In this document: positions 1 through 6,619 of the stretch, piece after piece
Layout of the letters: each line of letters begins with the position of its first letter
Position numbering within the stretch: the stretch's first letter is position 1
From: Candidatus Kerfeldbacteria bacterium
Lineage (GTDB): Bacteria; Patescibacteriota; Patescibacteriia; Veblenbacterales; UBA10138
NCBI GenBank assembly: GCA_016234305.1
Contig: JACRFM010000088.1
Location: 1-13,485 of the forward strand
Length of the DNA stretch: 13,485 nucleotides
Direction of reading: 5' to 3'
The notes under the pieces: model-generated
What the model saw: only the letters and a program-made list of their open reading frames with translations
Databases searched by the model: none
What the model was told of the DNA's origin: nothing
Position numbers and translations under genes: made by a program

Positions 1-165
1 AGGTTGTCTGAATTTTGGGGGGAAGTATACTATCCAGATTCATCCGCGGGTATAAGTCCGGGATTTTATGCGGAGGAGGATAAAGTTTATCTGGTTTATA
101 GTCAGGGACTGATAAATTTATTGATTATCCGCCCCCCTAGGTCTCACGGACCATGGGGCGGATAA
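1..165 (+). CDS. Possible 3' end of an upstream gene (partial)
   Basis: Reading frame 1 is open from the first base to a TAA at 163-165, giving 54 codons with codon use like the genes downstream; the other two forward frames are broken early (stops at 9 and 53). The residues are acidic/aromatic with a short hydrophobic stretch (VYLVYSQGLINLLII) before a Pro/Arg-rich end. No domain is recognisable. The stop codon lies inside the right arm of the terminator hairpin at 124-170, so the last residues are encoded by the hairpin itself; this is unusual but possible. The true stop could differ if the frame is spurious. Start and function lie outside the window. Confidence 0.45.
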   Translation, partial: RLSEFWGEVYYPDSSAGISPGFYAEEDKVYLVYSQGLINLLIIRPPRSHGPWGG

Positions 166-170
166 TTTTT
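124..170 (+). terminator. Intrinsic terminator
   Basis: A perfect 12-bp inverted repeat (attatccgcccc at 124-135, ggggcggataat at 155-166) is followed directly by a run of T (165-170). The 19-nt loop can form a further 4-bp stem (ggtc 140-143 with gacc 149-152). The T run is on the plus strand only, so it ends transcription coming from the left and insulates the promoter at 220. Confidence 0.85.
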
Positions 171-219
171 GGATATCTTATTTTAGTTGACTATTAAGTT
201 AAATTCGGGTGTCTAGTAA

Positions 220-248
220 TTGACATATCTACAAGATTATGATATACT
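220..248 (+). promoter_or_regulatory. Sigma-70-type promoter of the 279-6509 cluster
   Basis: A perfect -35 box TTGACA (220-225) and a -10 box TATACT (243-248) are separated by exactly 17 bp. Transcription should begin near 254-256, leaving a leader of only about 25 nt before the ATG at 279. It lies just after the intrinsic terminator, so it starts a new transcription unit. Confidence 0.85.
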
Positions 249-278
249 ATAGGTATCTTAAACATAATTTTGGAACGT

Positions 279-1457
279 ATGTTAGATAATACTGACATTA
301 ATTCCGTCGCGGGCGTCTCTATTTTGGATAAGATTATTTCCGAACAGCAGGCGACCCATATTAAACAATTTAAACCAGAGGAAGCGGTAAATAAATTGCT
401 AAGTAATTTAAGTGAACGCGAACGTCAAGTTTTATGGCGTCGTTTTGCTTTGGGCGGAGGTAAGGCGGAGACTTTGGAAAACATTGGTCAATTTTTCAGG
501 GTAACGCGAGAACGTATTCGCCAAATCGAACGTTTGGCTACGCAAAAGTTACGTGAATTAGCACGTACTCTGGATTTAATGCATCCCTTGCGGCAAGTGG
601 TGGTTGAAGTTTTAGAAAGTGAAGGCGGGGTAATGGCGGCGGCGCGGTTGCAAAAAAAACTCAGTGACATGGCGGAGGGTGTTAAGATTGAGATTATTAA
701 TTTTGTATTAGATGAATTACTGAATGAAGTAGTGGAACGGGTTGGCGGCGAGGGTACTGAATTTAAATCCGGCTGGCGTCTGCGCACGGCTTCAATTGAT
801 AGTTTGCGTCAGTTAATTAATCGAGCGCAGGATATTATTAGTCTTCAAGGTAGTGTTATGAGCAGTCAGGATTTAGCCAAAGCCATAGCCTCAGCCGGCT
901 TGGCCGCACCCTTAGGCGGCAACCTGCAGGAGCAAAATCAGATTCTTAATCTACTGGACATAGGTGAAAAAGTTAGAAGTAATCCTTTTGACGAATGGGG
1001 ATTCGCGCATTGGGAGACAATTTCGCCGCGGCGAATGAACGATAAAGTCTATTTGGTATTAAAGAAGGCCGGTAAGCCGCTGCATTTCCGGGAAATTGTT
1101 CGCTTGATTAATGAACAGCATTTTGATAAAAAAGTGGCTTATCCGCCAACCATTCATAATGAATTAATTTTAGATAAAAAATACGTTCTGGTGGGGCGCG
1201 GTATTTATGCTTTGCGTGAATGGGGTTATAAACCGGTCGTGGTCGCTGATGTCTTAGCGGCTATTTTAACTGATAGCGGCCGGCCCCTGACGATGGATGA
1301 ATTGGTGCAGAAGGTTATGGCCCAACGCGTAGTCAAACGGGGAACTATTCAATTGGCTTTGACTAATCGTCAGCGTTTTCAAAAAACCGCCGATGGTCGT
1401 TATACCTTGGCAGGTAAAATTGATACGGCTAATAACCAAACAGCCCAAAATCAATAA
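279..1457 (+). CDS. Sigma-70 region 4 / HARE-HTH fusion regulator
   Basis: A 392-residue soluble DNA-binding protein. Residues about 41-98 match sigma-70 region 4 (LSERERQVLWRRF... with recognition helix VTRERIRQIERLA at 75-87), the part of sigma that contacts the -35 box. Residues about 252-317 look like a HARE-HTH winged helix, the fold of the RNA polymerase delta subunit (LHFREIVRLINEQ, then VGRGIYALREWGY). A second winged-helix-like segment follows at about 322-379. The middle (105-245) is helical and may hold further winged helices. Sigma regions 1-3 are absent, so it cannot melt promoters like a full sigma factor; a transcription regulator is more likely. The ATG at 279 is chosen over an in-frame TTG at 270: neither has a clear ribosome site, and the promoter leaves too little leader for much else. 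It heads the cluster and ends 8 nt before the next gene. Confidence 0.85.
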   Translation: MLDNTDINSVAGVSILDKIISEQQATHIKQFKPEEAVNKLLSNLSERERQVLWRRFALGGGKAETLENIGQFFRVTRERIRQIERLATQKLRELARTLDLMHPLRQVVVEVLESEGGVMAAARLQKKLSDMAEGVKIEIINFVLDELLNEVVERVGGEGTEFKSGWRLRTASIDSLRQLINRAQDIISLQGSVMSSQDLAKAIASAGLAAPLGGNLQEQNQILNLLDIGEKVRSNPFDEWGFAHWETISPRRMNDKVYLVLKKAGKPLHFREIVRLINEQHFDKKVAYPPTIHNELILDKKYVLVGRGIYALREWGYKPVVVADVLAAILTDSGRPLTMDELVQKVMAQRVVKRGTIQLALTNRQRFQKTADGRYTLAGKIDTANNQTAQNQ

Positions 1458-1465
1458 ATAAAAAT

Positions 1466-2869
1466 ATGGATTGGCTAGTGGATATTTTTTTTAATATACC
1501 GGGCGATAATCCGGTGGCCACCGCTTGGTGGTTTGTTAGTCATGGCGGTTGGCTGTTTATAGTACTACCAGCCTTGTATTCAGCCTGGTTAATGTGGTTA
1601 ACTGACCGCCGGCATAAGTATGCCCACGCGGTTAGTTATACTTTATTAGCCGTTGATGTTCCTAAGACTACTGAGCAGGGCCCGGTAGCGGTAGAGCAAA
1701 TTTTTGCCACCTTGTCCAGCACTTATATTAATTGGACGTTATATCAACGTTATTGGCTGGGTCGTATCCAGGGTTCGTTTAGTTTTGAAATAGTGAGCCT
1801 AGGAGGTTATATCCAATTTTTAATTCGCGCGCCAGTAGTCTACCGGGATTTAATAGAGGCCTCAATTTACGCCCAATATCCTGATGCTGAAATTACCGAA
1901 GTGGAGGATTATGTCCAGCGCATTGCGGTTGATTTTGACACAGCTGATTATGATTTATGGGGAACTGAGTTTAAACTAAAAAATAAGGATTGTTACCCCA
2001 TCAGAATGTATGGTGATTTTAAGAATGAATTAAATATTGAAAATCAATTTAAAGACCCGATGGCGGCGCTACTCGAAGTAATGGGTCGCATTAAACCTGA
2101 CGAAGATGTTTGGCTGCAATTATTGGTAACGCCGACCCGTGAACACTGGGAACATCAAGGCAGGACAGAGGTAAAACATTTAATTGAGGGCCAAGGGCGT
2201 CACCGGGACAGTTGGTTTGAAAAATTATTTTTCAAAATGCCGCTCAACTGGATGGATAGTTTTAGCGAATTAATCATTCCGCTGTGGGGGGACGTTGAGG
2301 AGAAGGCTAAGCCGGTTGAACCAGGGACGGTGCAGAAGTTAACTCCCGGACAAAAAAAAGTGGTGGAGGCGATTGAACACAAAATGTCTAAAATTGGTTT
2401 TTTGGTTAAATTTCGCATGATTTATTGGGCGCGCCGGGAGACTTTTTTGAAAGGCCGCGGCGTGGCGGCGATTGTGGGCGCGATTCAGCAATTTACCGCG
2501 CTTGATTTAAATGGTTTGGTGCCGGCTAAAAAAATGACAACTAAGGCAGAATATTTTTTAAAGCAATCACGTATCAGTCGCAAGCAAAAAAGAATACTGC
2601 GTCATTATCAAAATCGCAGTGCTCATCGTGGAATGGGACACGGATTTATTTTGAATATTGAGGAATTAGCTACGCTTTATCACTTTCCAGTTACGGCAGT
2701 TAAAGCTCCGTTGGTTAAAAAGGCTGAAGTTAAAAAGGCCGAGCCGCCGTTTGCTTTGCCGATTTATCAACCAGGTGCAGTGCGGGCAACCGAAGCGCCA
2801 ACCCCATCTGGTCGTTCAGCCTCTCAAGCCAAGGGTCTGCCGCCGGTTAATTTACCTTTTGTGGAATAA
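1466..2869 (+). CDS. Membrane-anchored partner of the TraG-like ATPase
   Basis: A 467-residue protein with one N-terminal membrane segment (about residues 21-46, Trp/Leu-rich), then a large soluble region ending in an Ala/Pro/Lys-rich tail (about 405-460). It has no catalytic motif that I recognise. Proteins of this shape are commonly found directly upstream of VirD4/TraG-like ATPases in Patescibacteria and some Gram-positive bacteria. The 5-nt gap to the ATPase start at 2875 suggests translational coupling and a joint complex at the membrane, with this protein as the anchor; that role is inferred. No Shine-Dalgarno site is visible before the ATG; the leader is AT-rich. Confidence 0.75.
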   Translation: MDWLVDIFFNIPGDNPVATAWWFVSHGGWLFIVLPALYSAWLMWLTDRRHKYAHAVSYTLLAVDVPKTTEQGPVAVEQIFATLSSTYINWTLYQRYWLGRIQGSFSFEIVSLGGYIQFLIRAPVVYRDLIEASIYAQYPDAEITEVEDYVQRIAVDFDTADYDLWGTEFKLKNKDCYPIRMYGDFKNELNIENQFKDPMAALLEVMGRIKPDEDVWLQLLVTPTREHWEHQGRTEVKHLIEGQGRHRDSWFEKLFFKMPLNWMDSFSELIIPLWGDVEEKAKPVEPGTVQKLTPGQKKVVEAIEHKMSKIGFLVKFRMIYWARRETFLKGRGVAAIVGAIQQFTALDLNGLVPAKKMTTKAEYFLKQSRISRKQKRILRHYQNRSAHRGMGHGFILNIEELATLYHFPVTAVKAPLVKKAEVKKAEPPFALPIYQPGAVRATEAPTPSGRSASQAKGLPPVNLPFVE

Positions 2870-2874
2870 GTTTT

Positions 2875-4686
2875 ATGGCCATAGAATCACAATTTGAAGT
2901 CAATGCTTTTGCCGAAACGAATTTTCGCAATCAATCGCGTAAATTTGGCATTAAGCTGGACGACCGGCGCCGCCATACTTACATTGTGGGGAAAACCGGC
3001 ATGGGCAAATCAGTGGTGCTGGAGAACATGGCTTACAATGATATTAAGGCCGGTCATGGTTTGGTGTTTATTGACCCGCACGGCGACACCGTGGAAAAAT
3101 TACTGGATTTAATTCCGGCTAAGCGCATAAATGACGTGGTTTATTTTAACCCTTCCGATGTTGATTATCCGGTGGCTTTTAACCCCTTGGAATCAGTGGA
3201 ACCGAAATACCGTCATTTGGTGGCCTCGGGACTCGTTGGTGTGTTTAAAAAGATTTGGGCGGATTCTTGGGGGCCGCGCTTGGAATATATTTTGCGTAAT
3301 GCTATTTTGTCGCTCTTGGAGTATCCTGGTTCAACCTTACTCGGCATTACCCGTATTTTAGTGGATAAATACTACCGCAAAAAAGTTTTGGAAAAAGTCA
3401 GCGACCCGGTAGTGCGTTCCTTTTGGATTGATGAGTATGACAATTATAACGAGAAGTTTCGCACTGAGGCGATTTCGCCGATTCAGAATAAAATTGGACA
3501 ATTTTTGTCGTCAGCCATCATTCGTAATATTGTCGGCCAGCCTAAATCTTCTATTGATTTGAGAGGCATAATGGATGAACAGAAGATTTTATTGATGGAT
3601 TTGTCCAAAGGCAAGGTCGGCGAGGATAATAGCGCCTTGCTCGGGGCGATGATGGTAACCAAAATTCAACTGGCCGCCATGAGTCGTATTGACGTGCCGG
3701 AAAATGAACGTTTGGATTTTTTTATGTATGTTGATGAATTTCAGAATTTCATCACTGAAAGTTTTGCCACCATTCTGTCCGAGGCTCGCAAATATCGTTT
3801 GGATCTAACCATTGCCCATCAGTACATTGAACAACTAGGCGAAGTAGTGAAGCCGGCGGTTTTTGGCAATGTCGGTACCATGATGCTTTTTCAGGTTGGC
3901 GCCGAGGATGCTGAATTTTTAGAAAAAGAATTTGGTCCCACTTTTACCAGTGAGGATTTAGTGTCTTTGCCTAAATATCACATTTATATAAAATTAATGA
4001 TTGACGGCGTGACCAGCAGTCCTTTTAGCGCTACCACCTTGCCGCCAGTCGGACTTAGAACCAATAATCGCGAGAAAGTGATTAAAGTATCACGGGAGCG
4101 TTATGCCACTAACCGTTCGGTAGTGGAAGAGCGCATTCTGCGCTGGGCCGGAGTAGAGGAGACATTTAAAGAAACCGCTAGTCAGGAATCAAAAAGTTTG
4201 GACCCGGAGAACGACCGCTATAAAGATGTTTATTCAGCCGTTAATCCGCGGCGCACCAGCGATGGCGAAATGCCGCGGTTGAATTTAACCCAGCCGCGTG
4301 CCGATCTGTTTGAAGCTGATTGCTGGGTCTGCGGCAAGAAAGTACAGTTGCCGTTTAGGCCCGACGGCATTAGGCCGGTATATTGTAAAGAAGATATGAA
4401 AAGAATTCGCCAGGGTATTATTGCTAAGCCTAAGCCACGTTTGGTAGTCCAAGAAGCGCCCCAGCCGGCTGCGCCCGAATTCTTACCCACCGTGGCTGAA
4501 ATTGAAACTAGTTTAAAGTTTGATAGCGTGGCGGCGGGGGAGGTTACTCCAGCACAAGACAGCTCGGTTGAAGTTGAGCCAGTTAAACCGTTTGATCCTT
4601 TAGCCAACGCCGATATCTTGCCATCAATTGATAAATTATCCAGACCGCAATCAATTAAACCCGGCCAGGTAGTCAGGTTTGAATAA
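2875..4686 (+). CDS. VirD4/TraG-like DNA-translocase ATPase
   Basis: A 603-residue P-loop ATPase of the HerA/FtsK superfamily, conjugative coupling protein type. Walker A is GKTGMGKS at residues 39-46; FIDPHGD follows about 20 residues later; ILLMDLSKG lies near 240; Walker B is FMYVDEFQN with Asp287-Glu288; the segment after it (LSEARKYRLDLTIAHQ) matches the conserved block of TraG/VirD4 proteins. There is no N-terminal membrane segment, so the preceding gene probably anchors it. A C-terminal zinc-knuckle-like motif has Cys483, Cys486 and Cys504, but the expected fourth ligand is Asp507. The tail (515-603) is Pro/Ala/Glu-rich and disordered-looking. The family pumps DNA or protein through membranes using ATP; the substrate here is unknown, and no relaxase or other type IV secretion gene is in the window. 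Confidence 0.88.
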   Translation: MAIESQFEVNAFAETNFRNQSRKFGIKLDDRRRHTYIVGKTGMGKSVVLENMAYNDIKAGHGLVFIDPHGDTVEKLLDLIPAKRINDVVYFNPSDVDYPVAFNPLESVEPKYRHLVASGLVGVFKKIWADSWGPRLEYILRNAILSLLEYPGSTLLGITRILVDKYYRKKVLEKVSDPVVRSFWIDEYDNYNEKFRTEAISPIQNKIGQFLSSAIIRNIVGQPKSSIDLRGIMDEQKILLMDLSKGKVGEDNSALLGAMMVTKIQLAAMSRIDVPENERLDFFMYVDEFQNFITESFATILSEARKYRLDLTIAHQYIEQLGEVVKPAVFGNVGTMMLFQVGAEDAEFLEKEFGPTFTSEDLVSLPKYHIYIKLMIDGVTSSPFSATTLPPVGLRTNNREKVIKVSRERYATNRSVVEERILRWAGVEETFKETASQESKSLDPENDRYKDVYSAVNPRRTSDGEMPRLNLTQPRADLFEADCWVCGKKVQLPFRPDGIRPVYCKEDMKRIRQGIIAKPKPRLVVQEAPQPAAPEFLPTVAEIETSLKFDSVAAGEVTPAQDSSVEVEPVKPFDPLANADILPSIDKLSRPQSIKPGQVVRFE

Positions 4687-4737
4687 TCTTGGTTTATTAA
4701 TTTTGATTTTTGATATTTGAATTTTGAATTTTCTAAT

Positions 4738-5154
4738 ATGTCCTGGCTGACCGCTTCATTACTGTCTGCTTTTTTTGCCGGCCTAACGCCTATTTTGGCC
4801 AAAATAGGCGTGGCCGGAGTTAATTCTAATTTGGCTACTGCTATCAGGACGGTTTTTATTTTATTATTTGCCTGGTCAATTGTGCTTTGGCAGGGCAAAT
4901 TTAATGAGCTGGGAAATCTGTCCAGTAAAACTTGGCTGTTTTTATTTTTATCAGCCGTGGCCACGGCGGCTTCGTGGCTGTTTTATTTTTACGCCCTTAA
5001 GATCGGGGCAGCTTCCAAGGTTGGGCCGATTGATAAATTATCACTCGTCTTTACGGTGGTTTTGGCCGGATTGATTTTAGGTGAAAGTTTAACTTTAAAA
5101 GTTATTGGTGGTACTATTTTAATGGCCGCCGGTGCTATCTTAATCGCTTTATAA
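4738..5154 (+). CDS. Half-size EamA/DMT-family transporter
   Basis: A 138-residue, very hydrophobic protein with about five membrane segments (residues about 3-20, 31-50, 66-88, 99-114 and 119-138) and the EamA family features: a small-residue-rich first helix, an Arg after helix one (AIRT), GAASKVGPIDKLS before the last pair of helices, and LGESLT in the loop between them. Full EamA transporters have two such halves; single-domain members of about 140 residues are a known subgroup thought to work as dimers. The substrate is unknown (a metabolite or drug exporter is typical). The ATG at 4738 is preferred to a TTG at 4717 because family members start MSW-like. The leader 4687-4737 is AT-rich, with no terminator or promoter that I can see, so it is probably co-transcribed. 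Confidence 0.85.
   Translation: MSWLTASLLSAFFAGLTPILAKIGVAGVNSNLATAIRTVFILLFAWSIVLWQGKFNELGNLSSKTWLFLFLSAVATAASWLFYFYALKIGAASKVGPIDKLSLVFTVVLAGLILGESLTLKVIGGTILMAAGAILIAL
4778..4817. repeat. Large palindrome inside the EamA gene
   Basis: Positions 4786-4811 are a perfect 26-bp palindrome (acgcctatttt-ggcc-aaaataggcgt). Outside a 2-nt bulge on the left, 6 more bases pair (ccggcc 4778-4783 with ggccgg 4812-4817). It encodes the end of helix one of the transporter, and the mRNA could form a stable hairpin about 40 nt after the start codon. Confidence 0.8.
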
Positions 5155-5159
5155 ATATT

Positions 5160-6245
5160 ATGAAACAAGACAATGAACAATTATTAGCTTTTATTAACAA
5201 AGCGCGCGGCGCGGGTAAATCAATTGAGCAGATTCGCGAATTGCTTTTAAAATCCGGCTGGACAGCGGAGCAGATTGCCCCCAGTCTCAATATTAATGAT
5301 GAATTAGTGCCGCCCTTGCCGCCCGCGCCTAAATCTTCGGGGCGCGATATATTTTTTTATTTACTGGCTTTTTTTACTTTAGGTATTAGCGCGGTTGGGT
5401 TGGGCGGCATAATATTTGCCATTATTAATAATTATTTTTCCGACATGGTGGCAGGCTGGTGTTATAGGTGCCAAGCTAATTTTCAAACACCCTTGGCATC
5501 ATTTTTAGTAGCGGCGCCGGTTTATCTGTTTGTTGTGTGGAAGCTGCAGCGAGATATCAGTCGAGGGTTAAGCGATCCACATTCACGAATTCGCAAAGTC
5601 CTGACTTATATTGCTTTGTTCCTGGCGAGCGCTACCGTGATTGGCGACGTGATTGGTTTAGTTTATAATTTTTTGGCCGGTCAGGTTAATACCAGATTCA
5701 TTTTAAAAGTGCTAACTATTCTTTTAATCGGCGGTTGGATTATTTGGTATTATTGGATGACCTTAAAACTTGATGAGCGGATTGAGCGTGAGAAGGCTTT
5801 AATATTTTCAAAAAATTGGCACCGCTTCCATGCCTTGGCGTTTGTGGTTGTAGCTTTGGCGGCGCTTATTAGTGGTTTTATTATTATGGGAAGTCCTGCT
5901 AAGCAGCAACAAATAGTACGCGATCAGCGTCGGATAAGTGATTTACAAAGTTTGCATAATAATATTCAAGATTATTACGCGCGCGAACAAAAATTACCTG
6001 AAAGTTTGGCCAACCTTAATCAGGGTTATAAACCTGTTGGGCCCCAAGACCCTACTTTAGGCCAGCCCTATGAATACATGGTGGGTTTGGGCTCTGCTTA
6101 TCAACTTTGTGCTGTATTTGAAATAGATGACCCGGTTGTTTTAAATTCATCAATTTCTTCGCCAGTGTACGGTCCCTATGAAGTAAATTGGACTCATCCG
6201 GCCGGCCGGTATTGTTTTACGCTTGATGGTAAAAGACCTAAGTAG
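5160..6245 (+). CDS. Multi-pass membrane protein with pilin-like C-terminal region
   Basis: A 361-residue protein in three parts. Residues 1-42 form a small helical domain (ARGAGKSIEQIRELLLKSGWTAEQI), a UBA-like helix bundle often seen at the N-terminus of Patescibacteria membrane proteins. Residues about 58-245 hold five membrane segments (about 59-85, 111-128, 146-170, 180-199, 222-246), resembling the DUF5671-type membrane domain. Residues about 250-355 start with a charged helix (RRISDLQSLHNNIQDYYAREQKLPESLANL) that closely resembles the first helix and following segment of type IV pilin or pseudopilin globular domains, and this part probably faces outside. Two cysteines (in YQLCAVFE and GRYCFTLDG) could form a disulfide there. 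Function is unknown. It starts 5 nt after the transporter stop, with no Shine-Dalgarno site. Confidence 0.75.
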   Translation: MKQDNEQLLAFINKARGAGKSIEQIRELLLKSGWTAEQIAPSLNINDELVPPLPPAPKSSGRDIFFYLLAFFTLGISAVGLGGIIFAIINNYFSDMVAGWCYRCQANFQTPLASFLVAAPVYLFVVWKLQRDISRGLSDPHSRIRKVLTYIALFLASATVIGDVIGLVYNFLAGQVNTRFILKVLTILLIGGWIIWYYWMTLKLDERIEREKALIFSKNWHRFHALAFVVVALAALISGFIIMGSPAKQQQIVRDQRRISDLQSLHNNIQDYYAREQKLPESLANLNQGYKPVGPQDPTLGQPYEYMVGLGSAYQLCAVFEIDDPVVLNSSISSPVYGPYEVNWTHPAGRYCFTLDGKRPK

Positions 6246-6260
6246 TATTTATTAAAATTT

Positions 6261-6509
6261 ATGCGTGTAAAAGTAGACCGTGACCTGTGTATTGGCGCCG
6301 CCTCCTGCATAGCTTTGTTACCAGAGGTGTTTGAGCTGGACGAAGCTGGCAAGGCGGTTATTAAAAAAGCCTTAGGTGAGCCGTCGAGCGACTGGGCAGA
6401 CTATAAAGATTTGCCAGTGGAGGCGCAAATGATTTTAGCGGCGGCTAAATCCTGTCCGACTAATGCCATTATTATTGAGGATGATGAGGGTAAACAAATT
6501 TACCCTTAA
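6261..6509 (+). CDS. Small single-cluster ferredoxin, three-cysteine type
   Basis: An 82-residue acidic ferredoxin. Cluster ligands visible are Cys10 and Cys16 in CIGAASC, and Cys65 in the closing SCPTNAI motif. The usual second cysteine of a [4Fe-4S] site is Ala13, a pattern known from [3Fe-4S] ferredoxins such as those serving actinobacterial P450s. Between the motifs lies the family's PEVFELDEAGKA segment. It should carry single electrons in the cytoplasm, but no redox partner is encoded nearby. It is the last gene of the cluster begun at 279 (15-nt gap) and no clear terminator follows before the promoter at 6553. Confidence 0.9.
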   Translation: MRVKVDRDLCIGAASCIALLPEVFELDEAGKAVIKKALGEPSSDWADYKDLPVEAQMILAAAKSCPTNAIIIEDDEGKQIYP

Positions 6510-6552
6510 ATTAAACTGATTGTCTTTGTTTCCATAAGTTATAGATTAATCC

Positions 6553-6579
6553 TTGACAAATTGGACCTTTGGTGATAAT
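6553..6579 (+). promoter_or_regulatory. Probable promoter of the CAP-domain gene
   Basis: A perfect -35 TTGACA (6553-6558) and a -10-like GATAAT (6574-6579) are separated by 15 bp, shorter than ideal. An alternative -10 (TAATCT at 6576) gives 17 bp but fits poorly. The site lies 41-67 nt upstream of the ATG at 6620 in the only sizeable gap of this area. Confidence 0.6.
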
Positions 6580-6619
6580 CTAAGATGTTTAGCATTTAGT
6601 TAAACGAAAGATTAAAAGC

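Noticed and set aside
270..278. TTG at 270 as start of the sigma-like gene
   Set aside because: The ATG at 279 is in frame, there is no ribosome site for the TTG, and the extra three residues add nothing.
4230..4964. 244-codon minus-strand frame
   Set aside because: It overlaps the ATPase 3' end and the EamA gene, both strongly supported. Its apparent similarity to the EamA peptide comes from the palindrome at 4786-4811.
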